Numbered from the stretch's first letter, positions 53,540 to 62,202 are shown. The stretch: 64,000 nt of DNA from CBDDEI01 sp965226775 (GCA_965226775.1 CBDDEI010000002.1:1922001-1986000), one strand, 5' to 3'. Notes: a model not told the origin generated them from the sequence alone. Translations and numbers: made by a program.

Positions 53540-54282
53540 TATCAAAGATGTAGACGTTGTCCTGCGGGCCCGGCGAGGCCTCTGAGTGGTACTGGATGCT
53601 TAGCACGGGGAGCCGCATGGCGCTAGGCCCTCCACTGTTGGCCGTCGTTCCAGGCTGCGGTGAGTCAACCTCCGCCTCGTCTCGCAGCAGCGCGCCGTCC
53701 ACTGCGTAGCCGTGGTTCTGGCTGGTGATATGCACTCGGCCCGTCTCCAGGTCTTGCACAGGGTGGTTAGCGCCCCGGTGCCCAAACTTAACCCAGCTTG
53801 AAAGTGTTTGCGCCCAGCGCGCGGCCCAGGACCTGATGCCCCAGGCAGATGCCCATCACCGGCAGCGGCCCGCCCGCTGGCGCCTGCGCGTCCAGCAACC
53901 CTTCCGCCAGCGCAACCGTGCGGTCCAGCCGCGCCGGGTCGCCGGGGCCGGGTGAGAGGAGCACACCGTCCGGCTGCAAGGAGAGCACCTGCTCCAGTGT
54001 GGCCGAGGCGGGCACGTGCGGTCCCGCTACACCCCTAATTCCTGTCACCTAGCAGCCGCAGGATGTTGTACTTAAGGCCTTAGTCCACCAGCTACGATGT
54101 GCCGCTTGCCCTGCATTATGGGGCGGTACCCTGCTACACGCTACTTCGGACATCACTCGCACACCCCTTTGTTCACCAGCCGTAGCCTTTGGCCAGTGAG
54201 GACGAGCACCACATTACAGGTCCTCATCCGTAGCTGGGCTGCGCTCAGCAGCCCTCCAGCGCGGCTTCCGGCACTCTAAGAA
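53540..54282 (-). pseudogene. Scrambled second copy of the carA 3' half with vapB fragment
   Basis: Sequence 53545-54140 repeats 54290-54890 (offset about 745 bp) with many indels: GVLLSPGPGDPARLDRTV, VMGICLGHQVLGRALGA, ETGRVHITSQNHGYAVDG and VLSIQYHSEASPGPQDN can be read in different frames. Then 54147-54225 resembles vapB 53388-53480 and 54225-54282 resembles carA 54928-54985. The pieces are interleaved, which looks like a local duplication that was badly assembled, though a genuine decayed duplication is possible. Confidence 0.75.
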
Positions 54283-55386
54283 CCTATCGAAGATGTAGAC
54301 GTTGTCCTGCGGGCCCGGCGTGGCCTCTGAGTGGTACTGGATGCCCTCAGCACGGGGAGCCGCTTATGGCGCAGAAGCCCTCCACCGTGCCGTCGACTGC
54401 CAGGCTGCGGTGAGTCACCTCCGCAGTCGTCTCGCACCAGCGCGCCGTCCACCTGCGTAGCCGTGGTTCTGGCTGGTGATATGCACTCGGCCCGTCTCCA
54501 TGTCCTGCACAGGGTGGTTAGCGCCGCGGTGCCCAAACTTCAGCTTGAAAGTGCTTGCGCCCGCGCGCGGCCCAGGACCTGATGCCCCAGGCAGATGCCC
54601 ATCACCGGCAGCGGCCCACCAGATGGCGCCAGCGCGTCCAGCAGCCCTCCGCCAGCGTAACCGTGCGGTCCAGCCGCGCCGGGTCGCCGGGGCCAGGTGA
54701 GAGGAGCACGCCGTCCGGCTGCAAGGAGAGCACTTGCTCCAGTGTGGCCGAGGCGGGCACGGCGGTCACCGCGCACCCCTTCTGCACCAGCAGCCGCAGG
54801 ATGTTGTACTTAAGTCCTAAGTCCACCACTACGATGTGCTGCTTGCCCTCCAGCTTGGCCCGCATTATGGGGCGGTCGGTATCCCAGCCGTAGGGCCCGG
54901 TAGTGGTCACCACTTGCACCAGGTCCTTATCACCGTAGCTGGGCTGGCTCAGTAGCCGCTCCAGCGCGGCTTCCGGCGACTCGTCGGTAGTGATAGTGCC
55001 CATCATCACGCCCTCGCTGCGGAGGCGGCGTGTTAGCGCGCGGGTGTCGATGCCCTGGATGCCGGGGATGCCCCGGGTGAGAGGAAGTCGCCCAGGGTGC
55101 CGGTGGACTGCCAGTGGCTGGGGGTCTCGCAGTGCTCCCGCACCACGAAGCCGCGCACCTGCACTGCCCGGGACTCGAAGTCGTTCGCATTGATGCCGTA
55201 GTTCCCGATGAGGGGGTAGGTCATGGTGACGATCTGTCCGGCGTAGGAGGGGTCCGTGAGCACCTCCTGGTAGCCGGTCATGCTGGTGTTGAACACCACT
55301 TCTCCCGAGACGTGCCCGCCCGCGCCGAAGGACACGCCCTCAAAGGTCGTGCCGTCGGAGAGGATTAAGTAAGCTTTATCTGGCAT
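54283..55386 (-). pseudogene. carA: Carbamoyl-phosphate synthase small subunit, multiply frameshifted
   Basis: Glutaminase subunit feeding ammonia to CarB. The N-terminal domain is good (DGTTFEGVSFGAGGHVSGEV, NTSMTGYQEVLTDPSYAGQI, TYPLIGNYGINANDFES). After a shift near 55082 reading resumes as RGIPGIQGIDTRALTRRL and YGWDTDRP, with further breaks near 54643, 54570 and in 54300-54470. The class I amidotransferase nucleophile is in GICLGHQVLG and the His/Glu in YHSEA. At least four shifts in 1.1 kb plus the scrambled copy next door suggest poor local assembly; the gene is probably intact in the organism because carB and pyrB are. Confidence 0.85.
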
Positions 55387-55414
55387 GTAGTTGGTTCAGT
55401 CCTTGTAGAGTGTG

Positions 55415-55570
55415 CATCTTCACCCCCACCCTAGCCCTCCCCCATCGAGGGGGAGGGGATACTTAGGTCCTCCCTCATCAAGACGGATGGATACGCGTAA
55501 GTCCTCCCTCCCCTGGTGGGAGGTACTGACAAAAGTTAGAGGGAGGGGGAGCCTTGGTCTCCCTGAATGC
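55415..55570 (+). repeat. Family C repeat at the carA/pyrC junction
   Basis: CACCCTAGCCCTCCCCCATC followed by GGGGGAGGGG and CTCCCTCCCCTGGTGGGAGG, as in 51635-52145. It fills the 91-bp carA-pyrC gap and also supplies the last 30 or so codons of the pyrC frame. Confidence 0.8.
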
Positions 55571-57157
55571 ACTGAGCGTGTATTGGCCCTCTGTCTTTGT
55601 CATGCCATCACTCCTCCGCACGGTGCACGCGGACGCCTGCGACGTAGTTTTTGAACCTCTCGATCCCAACTGATCCATCACCCCTCCGCACGCTATCACG
55701 CTGCCTTTGAGCGAGACGCCCTCCAGCGGTGTGTTCTTGCCCTTGGAGTGAAACGCACTCGGGTTCACCGACCACTCCCGGTCGGGATCGATGAGCGTTA
55801 GGTCCGCCGGTGCGCCCACGGCCAGCGATCCCAGGCCGTTCGGAACCAGGTGAGAACGCCCGCGGCTGGCCCGCTCACCCTGAGCCTGTCGAAGGGTGGG
55901 GGGCTGCGCTGGTTCGACAAGCTCACCATGAGCGGTAGGAGTAGCACGAGCGGTAGGGGTAGCAGGAGCGACCGGAGTAGTAAGAGAGGCAGGGGTAGCT
56001 CCTAGAATCCGCGCCGGCGCCGCCGTCATGCGCTCGATGAGCACGGGCAGGTCGAGGTCGCCCCGCTGCACCAGGCTCAGCAGCGCGCCCAGCGCCGTCT
56101 CGATGCCGCTGATGCCGTTGGCCGCCTGGTCGAACTCGCAGAGCTTGTCCTCCTGCGCATGGGGCGCGTGGTCCGTGGCGATGCAATCGATAGTGCCGTC
56201 CCGCAAGCCCTCGACCAGCGCCCGCGCGTCCGCCTCGGTACGCAGCGGCGGCGCGACCTTGGCGCGGGTGTCGTAGGGCACAGGCGAGCAGCCGTCAGTG
56301 AGAGAGAGACCCCGCAGACCGTAGCCGCAGCCCAGCACTCGCTCATCCGTGAGGGTCAGGTGGTGGGGCGTAACCTCGGCGGTCACGGGCAGGCCGGCGT
56401 CCTTGGCCCGGCGCACTAGATCGACGCCGCCCGCGGTGCTGATGTGCGCAATGTGCACCCGCGCGCCGGTGAGCCGCGCCAGCTCAATATCCCGGGCAAT
56501 CATGATCTCCTCGCCCGCGTCGGGCCAGCCCTTCAGGCCAAGGCGGGCAGAGACCAGCCCTTCGTGCATAGAAGCGCCCTTGGTCAGGGATGGGTCCTGA
56601 CAGTGATCGATAATCGGTAGCCCCAGCGCGAGGCTGTACTCCAGCGCGTGCCGCATCAGCGAGGGGTCCCACACCGGCTGGCCATCGTCGCTGAAACCCA
56701 CTGCCCCGGCGGCTGCCATCTCGTTCATCTGGGCAAGCTGCGCGCCCGCCAGTCCCTTGCTCACCGCCCCGATGGGCAGCACTCGCACGGCGCCCCGCTC
56801 GGCGGCAATCCGCAGCACCAGCTCCACCACCGCTCGCTCATCAATCACGGGGTTGGTGTTGGCCATGCAGCACACGGTGGTAAACCCGCCCGCGGCCGCG
56901 GCCAGGGTTCCCGTAGCGATGGTCTCCTTGCCCTCGAAGCCAGGCTCCCGCAGATGACAGTGCAAGTCTATGAAGCCGGGCGACGCGACAAGGCCGCGCG
57001 CATCGACAACCTCGTACTGGCCGGACGGCAGCGGGTTCGGCGCACCGGACGCGGACAGCCACGCGACCACGCCGTCCTGCAGCAAAATATCCCCCACGGC
57101 ATCCAAACCCTGCGCCGGGTCGATGATGCGCCCGCCCTGGATGAGGATGGCGGTCAC
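55478..57157 (-). CDS. pyrC: Dihydroorotase with in-frame repeat insertion and aberrant C-terminus
   Basis: Zinc amidohydrolase forming dihydroorotate. Metal site PGFIDLHCHLREPGFEGKET near residue 60, GFSDDGQPVWD, IIDHCQDP, VHIAHISTAGG and CIATDHAPHAQEDK are all present, so it is class I and active-looking. At 559 residues it is about 110 too long. Residues about 385-435 (TPVAPATPTARATPT, then GELVEPAQPP, LRQAQGER) are a repeat-coded insertion. After VIACGGV, where the family ends, some 65 residues derive partly from a family C repeat. Its start overlaps pyrB by 4 bp. Confidence 0.92.
   Translation of the reverse strand: MTAILIQGGRIIDPAQGLDAVGDILLQDGVVAWLSASGAPNPLPSGQYEVVDARGLVASPGFIDLHCHLREPGFEGKETIATGTLAAAAGGFTTVCCMANTNPVIDERAVVELVLRIAAERGAVRVLPIGAVSKGLAGAQLAQMNEMAAAGAVGFSDDGQPVWDPSLMRHALEYSLALGLPIIDHCQDPSLTKGASMHEGLVSARLGLKGWPDAGEEIMIARDIELARLTGARVHIAHISTAGGVDLVRRAKDAGLPVTAEVTPHHLTLTDERVLGCGYGLRGLSLTDGCSPVPYDTRAKVAPPLRTEADARALVEGLRDGTIDCIATDHAPHAQEDKLCEFDQAANGISGIETALGALLSLVQRGDLDLPVLIERMTAAPARILGATPASLTTPVAPATPTARATPTAHGELVEPAQPPTLRQAQGERASRGRSHLVPNGLGSLAVGAPADLTLIDPDREWSVNPSAFHSKGKNTPLEGVSLKGSVIACGGVMDQLGSRGSKTTSQASACTVRRSDGMTKTEGQYTLSAFRETKAPPPSNFCQYLPPGEGGLTRIHPS
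55871..55935 (-). repeat. REP-like palindromic element inside pyrC
   Basis: CCGCTCACCCTGAGCCTGTC on one side and GGTTCGACAAGCTCACCATG with AGCGG on the other form an imperfect inverted repeat of about 25 bp per arm. It is the common CCTGAGCCTGTCGAAGG-type element; a partial copy (CTCACCCTGAGCCT) occurs near 20020. Here it is read through in frame as part of dihydroorotase. Confidence 0.8.
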
Positions 57158-58155
57158 TGCGGGCCTCCTACCAGCAGGTAGAGCAGCGCCATACGCACCG
57201 CCATCCCGTTGGTCACCTGTCCATCAATGACCGACTGCGCGCCCCGCACCAGGTCGGCGGAAAGCTCCACGCCTTCGTTCACCGGACCGGGGTGCATGAG
57301 CAGCGCGCCAGGCTTGGCCCAGGCCAGGCGCTCGGCGTTCACCTGGTAGCGGCCGATATATTCGCCCAGGCTTGGGAGCAACCCGCCCTCCATGCGCTCC
57401 TGCTGCAAGCGCAGCGTCATTACCACGTCCGCGCCCTCAAGGGCTTCTGCCAGGTCGTAGGTTACAGAGGCCGGCATATCTGCGCCCTCGCAGGCCCACT
57501 CACGGGGCAGCAGCGTGGGAGGGGCGCACAGCGTCACCTTTGCGCCCAGCGCGTGCAGCCCCCAGATATTGGAGCGGGCCACCCGACTGTGGAGCACATC
57601 GCCCACAACGGCCACCTTGCAGCCTTCCAGGCTTCCGAAGCGCTGCTGCATGGTGTACATATCTAGCAACGCCTGAGTGGGATGTGCGTGCCAGCCGTCG
57701 CCGCCGTTGATCACCGATGCGCCGCCGCTCCCGGTGGCTTCCTCGCACTGCTGCGCCACTAGGTAGGGCGCGCCGGAGCTGCCGTGCCGTATCACGATAA
57801 TGTCCACGCTCATCGCCAGGATCGTTCGCACGGTGTCCACCAGTGACTCTCCTTTGACCGCGCTGCTGGTCTGTGCCGTGAAATTCACCACGTCCGCGCT
57901 CAGCATCTTTGCCGCCAGTTCAAAGGACATGCGAGTGCGGGTGGAGGGCTCGTAAAAGAGCGTCACCATAGTCTTGCCCCGCAGCGGCGGCACCTTCTTG
58001 ATGTCTCGCTGCAGGATCTCCTTCATGCCGTCCGCAGTAGAAAAGATGAACTCGATCTCTTCCTTGTCGAAGTCGTCCAGGTCGAGCACGTGATGGTGGC
58101 GCAGGCCGCCCTCTACCTCTCTCATGCCAAAGGCTGCTCTACTAACGTTGGTCAT
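57154..58155 (-). CDS. pyrB: Aspartate carbamoyltransferase catalytic subunit
   Basis: Condenses carbamoyl phosphate with aspartate. The carbamoyl-phosphate loop is FYEPSTRTRMSFELAAKML near residue 68; SSAVKGESLVDTVRT carries the 80s-loop Lys, and VINGGDGWHAHPTQALLDMY and VMTLRLQQERM the aspartate-binding elements; HPGPVNEGVELS is near the end. 333 residues. No pyrI is seen; regulation is probably by PyrR. Confidence 0.97.
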   Translation of the reverse strand: MTNVSRAAFGMREVEGGLRHHHVLDLDDFDKEEIEFIFSTADGMKEILQRDIKKVPPLRGKTMVTLFYEPSTRTRMSFELAAKMLSADVVNFTAQTSSAVKGESLVDTVRTILAMSVDIIVIRHGSSGAPYLVAQQCEEATGSGGASVINGGDGWHAHPTQALLDMYTMQQRFGSLEGCKVAVVGDVLHSRVARSNIWGLHALGAKVTLCAPPTLLPREWACEGADMPASVTYDLAEALEGADVVMTLRLQQERMEGGLLPSLGEYIGRYQVNAERLAWAKPGALLMHPGPVNEGVELSADLVRGAQSVIDGQVTNGMAVRMALLYLLVGGPQ

Positions 58156-58188
58156 GCTTGCCTCCTGGCCGGCGCACTGTAGCCACCA

Positions 58189-58743
58189 TTAGCCTCGCTT
58201 CTCCGCGGGAAGCGTGGAGATTAGTCCCACGTTATCTTCACCATCGGTTTCCTGAACGTGCACCACCACCTCCTCGTCCAGTGCAGTGGGCAGGTTTTTG
58301 CCCACGTAGTCAGCGCGGATGGGCAGCTCACGATGGCCGCGGTCCACCAGCACCGCAAGCTGGATGGTTGCGGGACGTCCGATGTCCAGCAGCGCGTCCA
58401 GAGCTGCCCGGGCCGAGCGTCCGGTGAACAGCACGTCGTCCACTACAATAAGCGAGCGGCCTGCCAGGTCGAAGGGTAGTTGCGTGCTCTGCAGCAGCGG
58501 GCGGAGCGGACGCTGGTCCAGGTCGTCGCGGTAGAGGCTGATGTCCAGCGTGCCCACGGGAACGTCCACGCCCTCGAACTCCTTGACTAGCATAGCAAGG
58601 CGGCGCGCCAGGGGAACGCCCCGGGTGTACATCCCCACAAAGGCCAGGCTGGACGCGCCCCTGTTGCGCTCCAGCACCTCGTGAGCCATGCGGGTGAGGG
58701 CCCGCCGCATGTCCTCCGCAGAGAGGACGTTCTTCTCGGGCAT
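58189..58743 (-). CDS. pyrR: Bifunctional pyr operon attenuator / uracil phosphoribosyltransferase
   Basis: RNA-binding regulator that terminates pyr transcription when UMP is abundant; also has UPRTase activity. The PRPP loop is LIVVDDVLFTGRSARAALDA near residue 96; MRRALTRMAHEVLERN opens the protein, and VDRGHRELPIRADYVGKNLP is the dimer/RNA-binding tail. ATG 58743 fits the family; the frame upstream to 58794 is inside the leader hairpin. First gene of pyrR-pyrB-pyrC-carA, with a matching binding loop and terminator in its leader. Confidence 0.96.
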   Translation of the reverse strand: MPEKNVLSAEDMRRALTRMAHEVLERNRGASSLAFVGMYTRGVPLARRLAMLVKEFEGVDVPVGTLDISLYRDDLDQRPLRPLLQSTQLPFDLAGRSLIVVDDVLFTGRSARAALDALLDIGRPATIQLAVLVDRGHRELPIRADYVGKNLPTALDEEVVVHVQETDGEDNVGLISTLPAEKRG

Positions 58744-58754
58744 GTTTAGGACAA

Positions 58755-58890
58755 CAAAATACCCTCGCCGCCAACGACGAGGGATCCAATGCAAAGAGAT
58801 GGGTTAACTAGGCTATCCGGAATATGACTGGTTAGACTACTCCTGTTTGTTGACACTACCATGCTCCTTCCCGGCCTCGCTGGACCGGAT
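58755..58890 (-). promoter_or_regulatory. PyrR-responsive attenuator in the pyr leader
   Basis: On the minus strand GGTCCAGCGAGGCC (58886-58873) matches the PyrR loop consensus ARUCCNGNGAGGYU at 12 of 14 positions and sits in a CCGG-closed hairpin. Downstream, CCCTCGTCG-TTGG-CGGCGAGGG (58783-58762, one wobble) followed by TATTTTGTTG is an intrinsic terminator ending 11 bp before pyrR. This is the arrangement of Bacillus-type pyr attenuation. I could not define the antiterminator pairing by eye. Confidence 0.8.
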
Positions 58891-58942
58891 TAAAGGGGTA
58901 CAGTCCCTTATGTGACAAAACAACCGCTATTTAGTTAGTGAA

Positions 58943-58971
58943 AGTATAGCATAGCGATATTGTCGGGACAA
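58943..58971 (-). promoter_or_regulatory. pyr operon promoter
   Basis: On the minus strand TTGTCC (58971-58966), a 17-bp spacer, and TATACT (58948-58943) with a TGC extension. The predicted start gives a leader of roughly 190 nt containing the PyrR loop and terminator. Confidence 0.65.
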
Positions 58972-58974
58972 TCC

Positions 58975-59004
58975 TTGTTGGAGGCGCGCTCTGCCTGGTA
59001 TAAT
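58975..59004 (+). promoter_or_regulatory. gatB promoter
   Basis: TATAAT at 58999-59004 with TGG just before it (extended -10) and TTGTTG at 58975-58980, 18-bp spacer. It is back-to-back with the pyr promoter. The predicted start falls at about 59011, the first base of an in-frame GTG, so the mRNA may have little or no leader. Confidence 0.6.
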
Positions 59005-59019
59005 TCGCAGGTGAGCCCC

Positions 59020-60498
59020 ATGCAGTACGAAACTATCATCGGGCTGGAAGTGCACGCACAGCTCCTCACTAAGAGCAAGATGTTCTGCGCCTGCAGCACG
59101 TCTTATCAAGACGCCCCCCCAAACTCCCACGTCTGCCCTGTCTGCCTGGGCATGCCCGGTGTCCTTCCCGTTATCAACCGCCAGGCCGTGCATTACGTCA
59201 TGATGACGGGCTTGGCCCTGAACTGCTCCATCAATCCCAACACCAAGCTGGACAGGAAGAACTACCCCTACCCCGACCTCATGAAGGGGTACCAGATCTC
59301 CCAGTACGACCAACCTCTGTGCGTCAACGGCTGGCTTTCTGTTGACGTGGACGGCGAGAAGCGACGCGCCGGCATTACCCGCGTACACATGGAGGAAGAC
59401 ACCGCTAAACTCTCCCATCGCGCCGTTGAAGCTGAGACCTACAGCCTGGTGGACGTGAACCGCGGCGGCACGCCCCTTATGGAGATTGTCGGCGAGCCCG
59501 ACTTACGCTCGCCAGAAGAGGCGCGCCAGTATCTCATCAAGCTACGCCGCATCCTCCAGTTCTTGGGCGTGTCCAGCGGCAACATGGAGGAGGGCAGCTT
59601 TCGTTGCGACGCCAACGTCAGCCTACGCCCTATAGGCTCCGACAGGTTCGGCACCAGAGCAGAAGTAAAGAATATGAACAGCTTCCGCTCCGTCTTCCAC
59701 GCCCTAGAGTTTGAGGTGGAGCGACAGCGCGCCATCCTCGACTCCGGTGGGCGCATTGTTCAGGAGACGCGTGGGTGGGTGGAAACCAAGGGCGAGACCG
59801 TCTCCCAACGCTCCAAAGAACAGGCCCACGATTATCGCTATTTCCCGGAGCCGGACATCCCGCCGTTGGAGATCAGCCCGGAGTGGGTGGCAACCGTACA
59901 GGCAAGCCTTCCTGAGCTGCCCGATGCCAAGCGAGAGCGCTTTATCCAAGAGTACGGCCTCTCCTTCTATGATGCCGATGTGCTAACCAGCACCCGCGCA
60001 ATGTCCCAGTTCTTTGAGGACACCGTGAAGCAGCCGGTGGCAGTGGCCGCAGGCAGCAACGGCGCCGGCGGGCAACAGCGCGCCAAAGCAGTGAGCAACT
60101 GGTGCGCCGGCGAGCTCTTGCGCCTCCTGAACGTCCACAACTTGGAAGTTAATGAAGCTAACGTGTCGCCAACCGGCCTGGCGCAACTCCTCGACCTGCT
60201 GGATGCAAAAGAGATCAACCAAACTGCCGCCAAGACCGTCTTTGAGGAGCACTTTAAGACGGGCAAGCCTCCGCGGGACATCGTACAAGAGCAGGGGCTA
60301 GGGCAGATTAGCGGCGCAGACGACCTCTCGGACATTGTGGAGAAGGTTATCGCGGCCAATCCCCAGGCCATCGCCGACTACAGAAGCGGCAAAGAGCAAG
60401 CCCTCAGTTTCTTGATGGGCAACGTGATGAAAGAGAGTAAGGGAAGGGCGAACCCCGGCGTAGTAACCACACTGCTGAAGGAAAAACTGGCTCAGTAG
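59020..60498 (+). CDS. gatB: Aspartyl/glutamyl-tRNA amidotransferase subunit B
   Basis: Kinase/transferase subunit of the GatCAB amidotransferase, which converts Glu-tRNA(Gln) or Asp-tRNA(Asn) to the amide. YETIIGLEVHAQLLTKSKMF opens it; VCPVCLGMPGVLPVINRQAV, GYQISQYDQPLC, and GGTPLMEIVGEPDLRSPEEA are diagnostic. The C-terminal YqeY-like tail (residues about 345-490) is complete. ATG 59020 or the in-frame GTG 59011 could be the start. gatA and gatC are not in the window. Confidence 0.96.
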   Translation: MQYETIIGLEVHAQLLTKSKMFCACSTSYQDAPPNSHVCPVCLGMPGVLPVINRQAVHYVMMTGLALNCSINPNTKLDRKNYPYPDLMKGYQISQYDQPLCVNGWLSVDVDGEKRRAGITRVHMEEDTAKLSHRAVEAETYSLVDVNRGGTPLMEIVGEPDLRSPEEARQYLIKLRRILQFLGVSSGNMEEGSFRCDANVSLRPIGSDRFGTRAEVKNMNSFRSVFHALEFEVERQRAILDSGGRIVQETRGWVETKGETVSQRSKEQAHDYRYFPEPDIPPLEISPEWVATVQASLPELPDAKRERFIQEYGLSFYDADVLTSTRAMSQFFEDTVKQPVAVAAGSNGAGGQQRAKAVSNWCAGELLRLLNVHNLEVNEANVSPTGLAQLLDLLDAKEINQTAAKTVFEEHFKTGKPPRDIVQEQGLGQISGADDLSDIVEKVIAANPQAIADYRSGKEQALSFLMGNVMKESKGRANPGVVTTLLKEKLAQ

Positions 60499-60513
60499 CC
60501 GGGAGGCAGCGCT

Positions 60514-61902
60514 ATGCTCGACTTTTTCGATAGGCTCTTCTCCAGAAGCGATCCGCAACGTAACGGCGGGTTCCGTCGCAGGAATCCCGATTTCCTAACC
60601 TGGCTCTACCCAGGGATGCACGTCAAGCGGTGGCTCCTCCTCCTAATGTTTGGCGTTGCCCTCTTTGGCTTGGGCGTTGCGTACTTCCTGCGTGATATCT
60701 ACGTTTTCTACACCTTCCCCGAACCTGTCTACTACATCACCCTCCAGTTCTTGCCCAGAACCATCCGCGGCGTCCTCTTTATCATAGTGGCTGCCAGCGC
60801 TATCGGATTCGGCGTTGCGGGGCTTAACCGCTCCCTCTTATCCGCAATGCGTAACGGGAACGGCAATAATCAGAGTGGGCGGCCGCTGGTCAGCCTGGTC
60901 TATCAGCACCGCTACGGCAACCGCGGCCCTAAAACCGTTGCCATTGGCGGCGGAACCGGACTTTCGGTGCTGCTGCGGGGCATGAAGGAGCACACCGATA
61001 ACCTCACCGCCATCGTAACTGTTGCGGACGACGGCGGCAGCTCCGGCATCCTGCGCCGGGAACTGGGTGTGCTGCCCCCCGGCGACTTCCGCAACTGCAT
61101 CGCCGCCTTAGCCGATGCCGAGCCGCTGGTCACCCGCCTGATGCAGTACCGTTTTAGCGAGGGTTCCGGCCTGGAAGGGCACAGTTTTGGCAATCTGTTC
61201 ATCGTGGCTATGACCGGCGTAGTCGGCAACTTTGAGGAGGCCCTCCGGGAAACGGGCCGTGTGCTGGCGGTCCGGGGCCAGATCCTGCCCGCCACTCTTG
61301 ATAATGTCACCCTTACGGCAGAGATGGCCGACGCGCAGACGGTGCGCGGAGAGCACCTCATCGGAGAAACACATCGCCCCATCTCGCGGGTCTTCTTAGA
61401 CCCGCCGAACGCGACGCCGTACCCGGACGCTATCCGAGCCATTCTAGATGCGGAGTTGGTGGTCCTGGGCCCCGGCAGCGTGTTTACCAGCGTCCTTCCC
61501 AACCTGCTGGTGAATGGCATTCCCCAGGCCATCCGAGACTCCAAAGCCACCAAGGTCTACGTGTGCAACGTAGCCACGCAGCCCGGTGAGACGGATGGCT
61601 TTGACGCGGAGCAACACGCCGAGACGCTGGTGCGGCACGTGGGTCCCGGCATCTTTGACTACTTTCTGGTACATGATGTGGAGAAGCATCCCGTGCCTTC
61701 CGATGGACTCGCCCGTCCGGTGCTCGTTTCCAAGCGCGCCCTCCCCGGCGTCTCGGTTATACTAGAGAATATGGTCAGCAAAGACTCACCCTTGCGCCAC
61801 GATTCGCAGAAGCTTAGCATCGCCTTGATGCAACTTCTACAGAAGGGTCCGGCGCTCAGCTCCGATCCAGAGCCGGAGCTTGTGAGCATCCGTGGCCGTT
61901 AG
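60514..61902 (+). CDS. YvcK-family (gluconeogenesis factor) protein with membrane anchor
   Basis: YvcK/CofD-like Rossmann protein needed for morphology and growth on gluconeogenic carbon in Bacillus; binds UDP-sugars. The core starts at residue 143 with TVAIGGGTGLSVLLRGMKEH, then VADDGGSSGILRRELGVLPP, FRNCIAALADAEP, GHSFGNLF, and VVLGPGSVFTSVLPNLLV. An N-terminal extension of about 140 residues carries two membrane helices (near 39-58 and 85-105). It follows gatB by 15 bp and is probably co-transcribed. Confidence 0.93.
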   Translation: MLDFFDRLFSRSDPQRNGGFRRRNPDFLTWLYPGMHVKRWLLLLMFGVALFGLGVAYFLRDIYVFYTFPEPVYYITLQFLPRTIRGVLFIIVAASAIGFGVAGLNRSLLSAMRNGNGNNQSGRPLVSLVYQHRYGNRGPKTVAIGGGTGLSVLLRGMKEHTDNLTAIVTVADDGGSSGILRRELGVLPPGDFRNCIAALADAEPLVTRLMQYRFSEGSGLEGHSFGNLFIVAMTGVVGNFEEALRETGRVLAVRGQILPATLDNVTLTAEMADAQTVRGEHLIGETHRPISRVFLDPPNATPYPDAIRAILDAELVVLGPGSVFTSVLPNLLVNGIPQAIRDSKATKVYVCNVATQPGETDGFDAEQHAETLVRHVGPGIFDYFLVHDVEKHPVPSDGLARPVLVSKRALPGVSVILENMVSKDSPLRHDSQKLSIALMQLLQKGPALSSDPEPELVSIRGR

Positions 61903-61939
61903 CAAACACAAGAAACTCCAATACTAAGAAAGCAAGCTC

Positions 61940-62164
61940 ATGAAGATTACTCTCGAAGTCCTACAGATTGTTCTATCCATCATCTTGATTGCGGTAATCC
62001 TGCTGCAAAGCAGGGGCACCGGATTCGGAGGCGCGTTCGGCACCCAGGGAGCCATGTTCCGCACCCGTCGTGGTCTAGAGGAGTACCTCTTCCGCGGCAC
62101 CGTGATCTTAGCGGCTATCTTTGTTGTGGTCTCACTCATAAGCGCGCGCGCGGGCGGCGGCTAA
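61940..62164 (+). CDS. secG: Preprotein translocase subunit SecG
   Basis: Small accessory subunit of SecYEG. 74 residues with two membrane helices (LQIVLSIILIAVILLQSRGT and FRGTVILAAIFVVVSLISA) joined by the conserved loop GTGFGGAFGTQGAMFRTRRG. Located between yvcK and the solute-binding protein, 37 bp after the former. Confidence 0.95.
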   Translation: MKITLEVLQIVLSIILIAVILLQSRGTGFGGAFGTQGAMFRTRRGLEEYLFRGTVILAAIFVVVSLISARAGGG

Positions 62165-62202
62165 CCGGCCACGTTTTAGCATCCTTTTCTCCGTAGTCCA
62201 GG

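Noticed and set aside
54097..54282. Small plus-strand frames in the carA duplicate
   Set aside because: They are antisense to scrambled carA and vapB sequence.
58744..58794. Longer PyrR N-terminus (start at 58794)
   Set aside because: Those codons are the attenuator hairpin and T run; the family begins at MPEKNVLSAEDM.
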